DNA from: an uncultured Collinsella sp.
GTDB lineage: Bacteria > Actinomycetota > Coriobacteriia > Coriobacteriales > Coriobacteriaceae
DNA: 13,140 bases
Reading direction: 5' to 3'
Assembly (NCBI GenBank): GCA_937934355.1
Contig: CALGZY010000013.1
Location: forward strand, 1 to 13,140
In this document: positions 7,801 through 12,765 of the stretch, one piece after another
Position numbering within the stretch: the stretch's first letter is position 1
How the letters are laid out: the number at the start of each line of letters is the position of its first letter
Made by a program: the position numbers and the translations under genes
The notes under the pieces: model-generated
Databases searched by the model: none
What the model saw: only the letters and a program-made list of their open reading frames with translations
What the model was told of the DNA's origin: nothing

Positions 7801-9273
7801 GTTCACCTGGATGGGCTCAGCATCGTCGACCGTAAGAACGCCATCGGTGATCTTAAAGTAGCGCAGCGGAATCAGCGACGCAGGAATCTTGACTGTTACG
7901 ATATCGCCGGTCCGGGGCTTGCTCTTTTCGGTATGCTGAACGGTGATGACCAAGTTCGCAGCGGCACCCGTAAATTTATAGGTGTCGACATTGCCCTCGG
8001 TCTTTATTGCCGGTTTGGCAAACGTTTCGCCGTTGTACACGACAGACGTAAAGTTGTCGACCTGCATAAAGTCGCCCAGCTCGTCAGTAAACGTAATGTA
8101 GCCAGACTTATGCTCGCCATAACCGCCGTGAACTTCGGTCGGGTAACCAGCTTGGATAATGCTTCCCGAGATCTCTTCGAAGATTTTCTCGAGCTCAGAG
8201 GCGCTGGTTGCCGACTTGTAGTAATTGGCGTTTTCTGCGCGCGCACCAAAGTTGATAGTCCATTCGTCCCAGAAAGAAATACTGGATGAGGCGGCAGGAT
8301 AGTTGCTCGACACGGCATGCATAAACTTATTCTCGTTGCTTATGCCCTCAGCTGTGGGAACGTCGCTGGGTTTTGCGCCGCTAAAGATACCGATTGCATA
8401 AATGTCGGCGCCGTTACCCTTGATCTTCTTGGCGGTGTTGACGGCGCTATTGGCAACCTTTTTCTCGAACCCACTAGAACTCGTAGGTGAACCATCAGTG
8501 AAGAAGACAACAATCTTCTTGGCGTCGGCGCGACCAGACGAAAATACCTCATCAGCCAGCTGCAAGCCATAGTCGGCGCGTGTAGAACCGGCGGGATTAA
8601 TTGCGTTGATTGTTTTCTTAAGATCAGTTGCGCCGGGTTCAGTCGCGCTGGCTTCAGAACAATTGGTCAGGCCCATCATGGTCTGTGAGTAGTTGTAGGT
8701 GTACCCATCATCATCACGATAATAGTCATTTCCGACCGTGGTGGACTTATTGCCCGAGAACTTAACGACGGCAACCTGATGCTGCTTGGACTCGTCCGAA
8801 ATCTTTGCATTTTCCTTGGCGATGGTGTCAATAAAGCTATTGGCAGCCGTCTTCAGCGCATCGATACGCTTGATGGGGTCTCCGTCGCCCATAGGATCAC
8901 TCATCGAGCCAGAAGCATCCAACACCATCACAATATCGAGCGGTTTTCCGGAAATCGTCGTATCGGATGTCGAAGAGATGGCCGACAACGTGGTCAGGAA
9001 ATCCGAATCTCCGTTCTCGACCGCCTTGACCGTCTTGTCGGTCCAGATTCGGCCGACGTTTTGAGTTGTTACTTCTTTGCCGTCATAGCCGCCGGCCCAG
9101 AACTTCCAGTGGTTGCTGGTGTCGGGGTCGACGACCGTCCCGGTCGCTGTCGGTCCGTCCATTCCTGTGCTGGACCTGGCGTTGGCCTCGGGCAGCATGG
9201 CAAATGCTGCAGCCGGCAACACCAGCACCACGGCCAGTATCACCGCCAAGAGACCCCTCGTGTACTTACTCAT
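1837..9273 (-). CDS. Giant LPxTG surface adhesin/pilin-like protein: vWA domain plus 13 isopeptide-linkage modules
   Basis: A 2478-residue exported protein, likely an adhesive stalk covalently linked to the cell wall. Visible parts in order: signal peptide 1-32 (hydrophobic core LLAVILAVVLVLP; cleavage after A25 or A32). A von Willebrand A domain at about 111-370 has MIDAS residues D119-x-S121-x-S123, T231 and D260 (FFTDGSPT). An unassigned region covers about 376-700. Thirteen modules of the Streptococcal pilin isopeptide-linkage (FctA/Spy0128-like) type cover about 703-2418, each with a K-x-L-x-GR start, a Y-x-x-x-E segment and a final F-x-N-x-Y. The known chemistry of that family is a Lys-Asn bond assisted by Glu; examples of likely pairs are K1112/N1214, K1352/N1453 and K1472/N1572. 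A proline-rich stem (2419-2433), LPTTG at 2446-2450, a membrane helix and the tail RKR follow. The start is backed by AAGGGAGA at 9278-9285. Module 11 carries an acidic insert. No sortase gene is in the window. The ligand is unknown. Confidence 0.96.
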   Translation of the reverse strand: MSKYTRGLLAVILAVVLVLPAAAFAMLPEANARSSTGMDGPTATGTVVDPDTSNHWKFWAGGYDGKEVTTQNVGRIWTDKTVKAVENGDSDFLTTLSAISSTSDTTISGKPLDIVMVLDASGSMSDPMGDGDPIKRIDALKTAANSFIDTIAKENAKISDESKQHQVAVVKFSGNKSTTVGNDYYRDDDGYTYNYSQTMMGLTNCSEASATEPGATDLKKTINAINPAGSTRADYGLQLADEVFSSGRADAKKIVVFFTDGSPTSSSGFEKKVANSAVNTAKKIKGNGADIYAIGIFSGAKPSDVPTAEGISNENKFMHAVSSNYPAASSSISFWDEWTINFGARAENANYYKSATSASELEKIFEEISGSIIQAGYPTEVHGGYGEHKSGYITFTDELGDFMQVDNFTSVVYNGETFAKPAIKTEGNVDTYKFTGAAANLVITVQHTEKSKPRTGDIVTVKIPASLIPLRYFKITDGVLTVDDAEPIQVNYTSSVKRDALDNLFTPEKVAGLKGYIESNTITAENGSKTVNFYANKWNGGTLGDTIANFEPADSNRYYYFQKQTPIYVDKNCTTPATGSLAAEGIYYYKDEFEAKGTDSKVEPRTAIIEFTGGHAAQFEGAIVRDASGNLSFSEGTARLAFIDELHTTKELVGGNPTGTAADVLNPKWNNTSAKSDATEVDVHLGNNGKISFNVTPATVDTKTSFGLTKVLEGREWTDTDKFKFELSATSENDAPMPAPATATVTKANLDDKGKAAINFGEITCNKPGEYTYEVREVKGGAGGITYSKNVATFKVTVAVKATGGLKADVEKISGETEFKNTYSAKTETSLTLEATKKLTGRPMADDEFKFALSYAEHDEVLLDATNKGGKVEFGPLTYTTESLAKLVEEEKASFDDSSDKPTWTIRYTAAEQTGKLPAGVSAAVSAIDAYVTVVDNGDGTLTATADYGDAGNEFVNAYTAAPAEASLVGKKNLQVPDGLTPADITGKFTFTVTGEEGAPMPANASVTNDAKGKVDFGKITFTLDDLNKALGEKPEKREHTFTYTVTESGEVAGVTNDAKLSREVSFTVTDDSKGKLSVSRNPDGNAAFTFTNTYNVTPVETSVTDQITATKVLTGRDMAEGEFSFELVEGEGKDAKVVATGKNAADGKITMSTIEYTKAGTQTYTLREVKGNAGGITYSDAKFTIETTITDSGDGTLSATHVLKDVKVAEFKNSYNVTPKSSSVTEQITADKVLDGRDLKAGEFRFELVEGNNVVATGTNNADGKIVMDPVTYTAAGEHTYILRETKAGTTENGITYSTAEYTIVTTVKDNNDGTLSVEHKLQNVDKATFENAYTVTPKSFSVTDQITATKVLTGRDLKEGEFSFELVEGEDAKVVATGTNAADGEITMSKIIYNEPGEHTYTLREVKGDAGNGITYDGKTYTIETTITDKGDGTLEAKHVLKGDGEAKFSNSYKPNPGEFSVTDQITATKSLTGRDLKEGEFSFELVEGDKVVATGTNDAEGNITMSAVKYTEAGEHTYTLREVNGGTTSKGITYSDTKYTIETTITDNGDGTLSATHELKSATPATFKNTYSVTPLDAELDFDLSKVISGREWTDGDEFSFTITAPDGAPLPDPATVTVSKHDAKDGIAAIKFGKIRYTATGTYKYEIRENAGSTVGMTYDAHVATAEVTVTENGDGSLTANVTKKENGRFTNTYRTGLNYTAAGGLWLSKYLDGRPMTEGQFTFTVTPADDASARALGLLPGANSFKSPATAEATVGLIDILAGHEVIFTQADAGKTFTYTVAEKNDGQPGYTYDDAVRTVTIAIADDTAGTLTATTTVSGGPEGTHETVHKSGENKVEKALVPFHNSYSATTNTPGGTAAQVVATKTLTGRPMADGEFWFGIAYQGELVAYENLKPNIGGHVSFDTLHYDTKMLANLEAAGLAHRTDKDGKLAWTINYTAYEDLFGLPNGVSATTWSFGFKVIVVDNGDGTLTATVDYGGVEPLFENVYGAEAVDAALTGTKKLQVAEGLTPADITGKFTFTVTADEAGAPMPERTTATNDAAGNVDFGKIHFTLEDLNRALGVTDDATDKAEADEADEAEADEAEADEAEAEEADTDANADEPSDEPEPAAPTAPRSHTFTYTVTESGSAPGVTNDTNATRKVSYTVSDDGAGHLSVKREGDDGAAFTFTNTYGVAPTDSSVTDQVKTVKRLTGRDLAAGEFTFELLEDGVVVASGTNDVNGNVTLSPIRYEAPGRHTYMLREACPNALGLYKGVTYDGTTYTVVTTVSDNGDGTLTATHKLEGTTESAGFTNKYHAMPTQVSIGAVKVLEGRELKKDEFSFKLVGEDIESTVTNDADGKINFDKFEYDEPGTHAYTISEVKGDEVGMTYDKSVFTVTVNVVDDGEGNLKANVAFTKGDKSVEGIVFNNTYKKPETPVPTPDPGTPKTVTNIVKTVKGFLPTTGDQQAAALLMAFVIAMAGVGALVWGIRKR
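2920..3066 (-). repeat. Acidic EADEA-type low-complexity insert within adhesin module 11
   Basis: Residues about 2070-2118 form a Glu/Asp/Ala-rich tract (repeats of EADEA around 2077-2100) and then a Pro/Glu segment. The tract sits between ALG and HTFTYTVTES, where the paralogous module 3 has only EKPEKRE. The DNA is a degenerate short tandem repeat of GCCTCGTCG-like units at 2974-3045. It would form a flexible, strongly negative loop projecting from a folded module. Confidence 0.85.
4549..5979 (-). repeat. Four tandem near-identical adhesin modules (modules 4-7)
   Basis: Residues 1099-1575 are four consecutive modules of about 118-120 residues, each starting near SVTDQITATK-LTGRDL and holding GEFSFELVEG, TYTLREV, ITYSD, IETTITD-GDGTL and F-N-SY. 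At DNA level the stretch encoding TDQITATK recurs near 4860, 5220, 5578 and 5939, a period of about 360 bp. The similarity is high enough that copy number could change by recombination. Module 12 (residues 2183-2302) is a more distant fifth copy. Confidence 0.9.
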
Positions 9274-9325
9274 CGCGTCTCCCTTCTCGCGGTCTCAGAC
9301 CTTGCAACAGCCTAAAGTTACGAAA

Positions 9326-9405
9326 TGAGACACAATTTGGGCAGGTGACACATGTTCCAGATTCTGTTTTGGGCGTGAGACAAATGTCTCACCAAAGTTG
9401 AGACA
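9326..9405 (-). promoter_or_regulatory. Cluster of TGAGACA/TGTCTCA motifs upstream of the adhesin
   Basis: TGAGACA occurs at 9326-9332, 9376-9382 and 9399-9405 on the plus strand, and TGTCTCA at 9385-9391. The middle pair forms a palindrome, GTGAGACA-AA-TGTCTCAC (9375-9392). A related GTCTCAGAC is at 9292-9300. Four or more copies of a seven-base word within 80 bp, 53-132 nt before the adhesin start codon, look like binding sites for a dimeric regulator of the adhesin. The regulator is not identified. Confidence 0.6.
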
Positions 9406-9448
9406 CGGCGTTTTCGCAGGAAAACAGGTGCGACTCGGAGCCATCAGG

Positions 9449-9484
9449 CAAAAATGATCTGTTTTCCTCCGTCCCCGGGGAATC
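9449..9484 (+). repeat. Linker motif preceding element B-right
   Basis: This 36-bp block (CAAAAATGATCTGTTTTCCT to CCCCGGGGAATCA) matches the blocks at 1486-1522 and 9688-9724. It ends 15 bp before B-right, the same arrangement as on the left side of the adhesin. Confidence 0.75.
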
Positions 9485-9499
9485 AATTGGTGGTGCTCA

Positions 9500-9657
9500 C
9501 CACGAAACTGGCCCATCTACTACGTTTGACCCGATACCCCCGACCATAACCGCGTTTCATGGAAAACCGCAGACGTTCTACCTGCGGTTTTGTTTTTGCG
9601 TAATTCGCCGTGGTTGGGGACAGCGGCCTAAACGTAGTAGATGGGCCCATTTCGTGG
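9500..9657 (+). repeat. Palindromic element, subtype B, right copy
   Basis: The outer arms 9500-9527 and 9630-9657 are complementary over 28 bp except for two adjacent bases, and share GGCCCATCTACTACGTTT with B-left. The inner stem AAAACCGCAG (9563-9572) with its complement (9582-9591) is followed by TGTTTTTGCG. It has the same orientation and the same 158-bp length as B-left. Orientation is defined by the asymmetric core CTACCTGCGGTTTTGTTTT. Confidence 0.88.
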
Positions 9658-9687
9658 CAGACGGGTCACGTGACAGCCCTCGCAAGG

Positions 9688-9724
9688 CCAAAATGACCCG
9701 ATTCCCTCTGTCCACGGGAGATCA
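9688..9724 (+). repeat. Linker motif between elements B-right and A-right
   Basis: A third copy of the block (CCAAAATGACCCGATTCCCT to CACGGGAGATCA), same orientation, 27 bp before A-right. It shows that the block can precede either subtype. Confidence 0.72.
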
Positions 9725-9751
9725 AGGGCTGTTACGGATATGGTGTCATTT

Positions 9752-9905
9752 CAAAACTATGCCGGATTACGGAGCTAAAGTCGGGGCCCTCATCCATACC
9801 ACCATTTTTTGAAAAACGGCAGGCTATCTACCTGCGGTTTTGTTTTTGCGTTTTTCTGCATGGCGGGAGGTTCGCTATCCAGCCCCGTAATCCGGCATAG
9901 TTTTG
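9752..9905 (+). repeat. Palindromic element, subtype A, right copy
   Basis: The outer arms 9752-9776 and 9881-9905 are complementary over 25 bp with one mismatch. The inner stem at 9813-9823 and 9831-9841 has one mismatch and is followed by TGTTTTTGCGTTTTT. Length is 154 bp, identical to A-left. Compared with A-left, one arm position differs as A9766 paired with T9891 instead of T1304 paired with A1429, so pairing is preserved. The sequence before it (GGCTGTTACGGAT...CATTT) also matches that before A-left. Confidence 0.88.
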
Positions 9906-9920
9906 TTCGTGGCAGCCCAA

Positions 9921-9970
9921 CCGCGCGCTCACGCGCGGGGCCGGTGGGGCATTTTTGCCCCTCCGGCCCC
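9921..9970 (-). terminator. Hairpin pair at the 3' end of the hydrogenase operon
   Basis: The main stem pairs 9937-9951 with 9956-9970 (GGGGCCGG and GGGGCA halves with one mismatch) around a TTTT loop, 21 nt past the stop of the last hydrogenase gene. A second stem, CCGCGCG-CTCA-CGCGCGG, at 9921-9938 overlaps its foot by two bases. No clear U-tract follows on the minus strand, so it may be a weak or factor-assisted terminator or a stabilising 3' structure. Confidence 0.5.
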
Positions 9971-9991
9971 TATTCCAGCTCTATTCCAGCG

Positions 9992-10333
9992 CTACTCCGG
10001 CTTAGTTTCTACCGTGGGAGTCTTGTCCGCTGCGACTGGGGTGCGGGCGGTGTCCATAGTCAGGCAGTGCTTGGGGCAGCTCTCGATGCACTCACCGCAC
10101 ACCACACAGGCATACGGGTCGATCGACCACGTTCCACCCTTGCGATCGACCGCGAGCGCGCCCGCCGGACAGCGACGCGCACACATGCCGCAGCAGATAC
10201 ACACGTCCATGTCGTTGACGATATGCCCGCGCAAGCGCTCGGGTGCCGCGAGCTTCTCCTGCGGATAGCACACCGTTACCGGCTGCTTGACCATAGAGCC
10301 CAAGGCCGTCTTGGCAAATGTCAGCAAACTCAT
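9992..10333 (-). CDS. echF: Ech-type hydrogenase ferredoxin-like subunit, 2x[4Fe-4S]
   Basis: This is an electron-transfer subunit that would bring electrons from ferredoxin to the small-subunit cluster of the membrane hydrogenase. Of 113 residues, the middle holds two classical cluster motifs: C45-x2-C48-x2-C51-x3-C55 (with P56) and C76-x2-C79-x2-C82-x3-C86 (with P87). This is the pattern of the EchF/NuoI/HycF family. The C-terminal 25 residues are Thr/Pro-rich and variable. It is the last gene of the operon, 7 nt after the large-subunit stop. Its GGAAAGG ribosome site overlaps that stop. The symbol is given by analogy with the ech gene order; HycF-like naming is the alternative. Confidence 0.9.
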   Translation of the reverse strand: MSLLTFAKTALGSMVKQPVTVCYPQEKLAAPERLRGHIVNDMDVCICCGMCARRCPAGALAVDRKGGTWSIDPYACVVCGECIESCPKHCLTMDTARTPVAADKTPTVETKPE

Positions 10334-10340
10334 GCCGCGC

Positions 10341-11429
10341 CTACCTTTCCGTGCAGCTAATGCAGGGGTCGATGGTCAGGATAATCATGGGCACGTTGGC
10401 AAGGAGTACGCCCTGCAGCGCATGCGTCAGACCCGCCAAGTTCTGCGACGTCGGCGTGCGCACGCGGAAACGGTCCAGGTTCTTGGTGCCGTTGCCGCGC
10501 ACATAGTAATACGCCTCGCCGCGCGGCTGCTCAATCACAACCTCGCCACGCGCGCCGTCGGCCGGCGTAAGCTTGGTGCGCCCGCCAATCCCGTCGTGCG
10601 GAATCTTGCCCACAAGCTCCTTAATGATGTCCATGGCCTGCGTGACCTCGGCGCAACGCACCTGGCAGCGGGCATAGCAATCGCCATCGGTAGCAACGAT
10701 GGGCTCAAACGCGGCCAAGTCCGCATAGGCGCCGTCACCGAACATGCGCACGTCGTAGTCCACGCCCGAGGCGCGGCCGAACGGACCGACCATCGAAAGC
10801 TCCAGCGCGTCTTTCTTGCTGATCACGCCCACGCCATGCAGGCGCTCGCCGCAGCTGTTGTCGTCCAAAAACGTATGCACCAGGGCCTCGTAGTCGGGGC
10901 GCATGGCGTCGAGCGTCTCGACAATGCCCGCCAGCTCGGAGTCCTCGATATCGTGCTTAAGGCCGCCGATCTCGTTAATCGACAGAATCACGCGCCCGCC
11001 GCAAGTGCTCTCAAAGATCTTGAGGATCTGCTCGCGCAGGGTCCACGACCGATAGAACAGCGCCTCGAAGCCAAAGGCGTCGGCGAGCAGGCCCAGCCAC
11101 AGCAGATGTGAGTGGATGCGCGAAAGCTCGTGCAAAATGGTGCGGATATACTGCACGCGGCCGGGCACCTCGATGCCGAGCATACGCTCACAGGCGCTGG
11201 CATAGCCGCAGCTGTGGCCCACGGCGCAGATGCCGCAGATGCGCTCGGCGATGTAGCCAAACTGGTGCATGTCACGCTTTTCGGTGAGCTTCTCGAGTCC
11301 GCGGTGCACAAAACCGATCTGCGGAATTGCCTCGATGACGCGGTCGTCCTCGATCACCAGGTCCAGATGAAGCGGCTCGGGCAGCACCGGGTGCTGCGGG
11401 CCAAACGGAATAACGGAGCGATGTGCCAT
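10341..11429 (-). CDS. echE: Group 4 NiFe hydrogenase large (catalytic) subunit
   Basis: This catalytic subunit carries the NiFe site for proton reduction or H2 oxidation and is homologous to NuoD of complex I. The 362 residues contain the N-terminal nickel motif R63-I-C65-G-I-C68 followed by AVGHS, and the C-terminal motif D354-P-C356-I-S-C359-TER. All four metal-binding cysteines are therefore present. The protein ends directly after that motif, with Arg where cleaved hydrogenases have His and with no C-terminal extension. EchE and CooH are known for the same feature and need no processing protease. The start at 11429 follows AGGAGG at 11440-11445, which lies in the tail of the preceding gene; the two genes are 5 nt apart. 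The absence of a fused NuoC part distinguishes it from HycE of formate hydrogenlyase. Confidence 0.95.
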   Translation of the reverse strand: MAHRSVIPFGPQHPVLPEPLHLDLVIEDDRVIEAIPQIGFVHRGLEKLTEKRDMHQFGYIAERICGICAVGHSCGYASACERMLGIEVPGRVQYIRTILHELSRIHSHLLWLGLLADAFGFEALFYRSWTLREQILKIFESTCGGRVILSINEIGGLKHDIEDSELAGIVETLDAMRPDYEALVHTFLDDNSCGERLHGVGVISKKDALELSMVGPFGRASGVDYDVRMFGDGAYADLAAFEPIVATDGDCYARCQVRCAEVTQAMDIIKELVGKIPHDGIGGRTKLTPADGARGEVVIEQPRGEAYYYVRGNGTKNLDRFRVRTPTSQNLAGLTHALQGVLLANVPMIILTIDPCISCTER

Positions 11430-11434
11430 GGGCC

Positions 11435-12154
11435 TTACGCCTCCTTTTTCTGCTTGTCGCGGGCGGCCTTGGCGGCAAGCGCCGTGCGGACCTTGGCTGC
11501 TTTCTCGGGATCCATGGCAGCGAGCTTTGCCTCCATCTCGGCAGCCTTGAGCGCGGCCTTCGCAGCAGTTTCATCGTGCTGAGCATCGGAGCCGGCAGCC
11601 GCAGCGGACTGGGCGCTCGCCGCAGCCGAAGCATCGCCGGCACTCGCAGCGCTCTCCCCTGCAGCAGCCGCAGCCGCGGCGGACTTCTCGGCAGCGGCCT
11701 TGCGCGCCTTGGCCTCGGCGGCGGCACGCACCTTCATGGCCTTCTCGCGCGCGGCCTTCACCTCGGGCGTGATAACGCTCATGGGTTCGGCAGTCGAGAC
11801 CTGGTAGAAAAAGCCCTTAAAGTCGATCTGCATGTCGGTGATGGCAAGACCAAACAGGTCGTGCGCCTCGTTTTCAAACGGGAATACCGCCGGATAGTAC
11901 GAGCTGATGGACGGAATCTCCTGGTACTGGTCGATACCCTCGACCACCAGATTCTCAATCGCATAGTTTCCGTCCCGCGCGGTCTGCTCCTGAGCAGCAC
12001 GAACGTTGATAAACGTATAGACCAAGCGATACGTGCCGTCGTCGACGTTGCGCTCGGCGTGCATTTGCACAAAGCGCGCGCCGACGCCCTTGAGCACCTG
12101 AACATGCGGCAGGAGCTCGTCGATCCCGACGGTGGTATAGATAGCCTTTTGCAT
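11435..12154 (-). CDS. echD: Hydrogenase NuoC-like (30 kDa) subunit with long Ala-rich tail
   Basis: This is a structural subunit of the peripheral hydrogenase arm, homologous to the complex I 30-kDa subunit. Residues about 1-125 carry the family region, including the signature around 79-103 (EIPSISSYYP then FENEAHDLFGL). From about 130 to 239 the sequence changes to a Lys/Arg/Glu/Ala-rich charged segment and then long alanine stretches, ending in DKQKKEA. Typical EchD proteins lack such a tail, so this one is nearly twice the expected size. The start overlaps the small-subunit stop as TAATG and has AGGAGG at 12162-12167, which suggests translational coupling. The tail reads as continuous sense codons with no frameshift sign and may form charged helix or disordered sequence. 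Confidence 0.9.
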   Translation of the reverse strand: MQKAIYTTVGIDELLPHVQVLKGVGARFVQMHAERNVDDGTYRLVYTFINVRAAQEQTARDGNYAIENLVVEGIDQYQEIPSISSYYPAVFPFENEAHDLFGLAITDMQIDFKGFFYQVSTAEPMSVITPEVKAAREKAMKVRAAAEAKARKAAAEKSAAAAAAAGESAASAGDASAAASAQSAAAAGSDAQHDETAAKAALKAAEMEAKLAAMDPEKAAKVRTALAAKAARDKQKKEA

Positions 12155-12753
12155 TACTTGGCCTCCTTTGCAGCGGCGGGCGCGGCGGACCTGGTGGACA
12201 CGCTGGCCTCGACACCGTCACCGGCACCATCAGCCCCGGCCCCCGCAGCCACGAACCCGTCCTCGCCCAACTCGACGCCGCCATCCCAGGTAGCAGCGCC
12301 GCCCACGGTAAGCGGGTCACCGCCGGCGCGCATCACGGCCTCCTTCTGATCAAGGATGCCGCACGCCTCCACGATGGCATCGATCACCGTCTCGGGGCGA
12401 ATGGCGCACCCGGGCGCGTACACGTCCACGGGAATCGCGCGGTCCACGCCGCCGATCACGTTATAGGCATCGCGGAATACGCCGCCCGAACACGCGCAAA
12501 TGCCGCACGCCACCACGCACTTGGGCTCGAGCATCTGGCTGTAGATTTGGCGCACGACGGGCAGGTTCTGGGCATTGACCGACCCCGTCACCAAAAAGAT
12601 GTCCGCATGCTTGGGGTTGCCGGTGTTGACCACGCCAAAGCGCTCCGCATCGAACAGCGGCGTGAGCGAGGCCAGCACCTCGATATCGCATCCGTTGCAG
12701 CTCGAGCCGTCGTAATGAATGACCCACGGCGAGCGCGACATTTTATGATCCAT
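12154..12753 (-). CDS. echC: Group 4 NiFe hydrogenase small subunit (NuoB-like)
   Basis: This subunit carries the proximal [4Fe-4S] cluster between the ferredoxin subunit and the NiFe site. Expected ligands are visible: C19 and C22 in SSCNGCDIE, C86 in CGICACSGG, and C116 in YAPGCAIRPE. Extra cysteines C83 and C88 flank C86. The NuoB-like core ends near residue 150; the last ~50 residues are Gly/Ala/Glu-rich and low complexity, beyond the usual EchC length. The start at 12753 is supported by a strong AGGAGG at 12762-12767 with an 8-nt spacer. That site overlaps the stop of the preceding membrane-subunit gene. The stop overlaps the next start (TAATG). Confidence 0.94.
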   Translation of the reverse strand: MDHKMSRSPWVIHYDGSSCNGCDIEVLASLTPLFDAERFGVVNTGNPKHADIFLVTGSVNAQNLPVVRQIYSQMLEPKCVVACGICACSGGVFRDAYNVIGGVDRAIPVDVYAPGCAIRPETVIDAIVEACGILDQKEAVMRAGGDPLTVGGAATWDGGVELGEDGFVAAGAGADGAGDGVEASVSTRSAAPAAAKEAK

Positions 12754-12765
12754 GGATGCCGCCTC

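Larger units (their letters stand above)
9274..9991. other. Gene-free interval between adhesin start and hydrogenase operon end
   Basis: No gene is supported here. The interval contains the adhesin leader with a TGAGACA/TGTCTCA cluster (9326-9405), a linker motif (9449-9484), element B-right (9500-9657), a second linker motif (9688-9724), element A-right (9752-9905), and a hairpin pair next to the hydrogenase operon stop (9921-9970). The adhesin promoter must lie in the leader or beyond it, but I cannot pick -35/-10 boxes with confidence. Confidence 0.85.

Noticed and set aside
1678..8289. Very long plus-strand open frames opposite the adhesin (583, 1030 and 529 codons)
   Set aside because: They mirror the repetitive minus-strand gene, have low-complexity Val/Gly/Leu-rich translations with no recognisable domains, and lack plausible ribosome sites. 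They follow from strong GC codon bias on the opposite strand.
600..9273. Direct control of the adhesin by the response regulator
   Set aside because: The genes are convergent and separated by terminator-like structures. No sequence evidence links the regulator to the TGAGACA sites, so I do not claim it.
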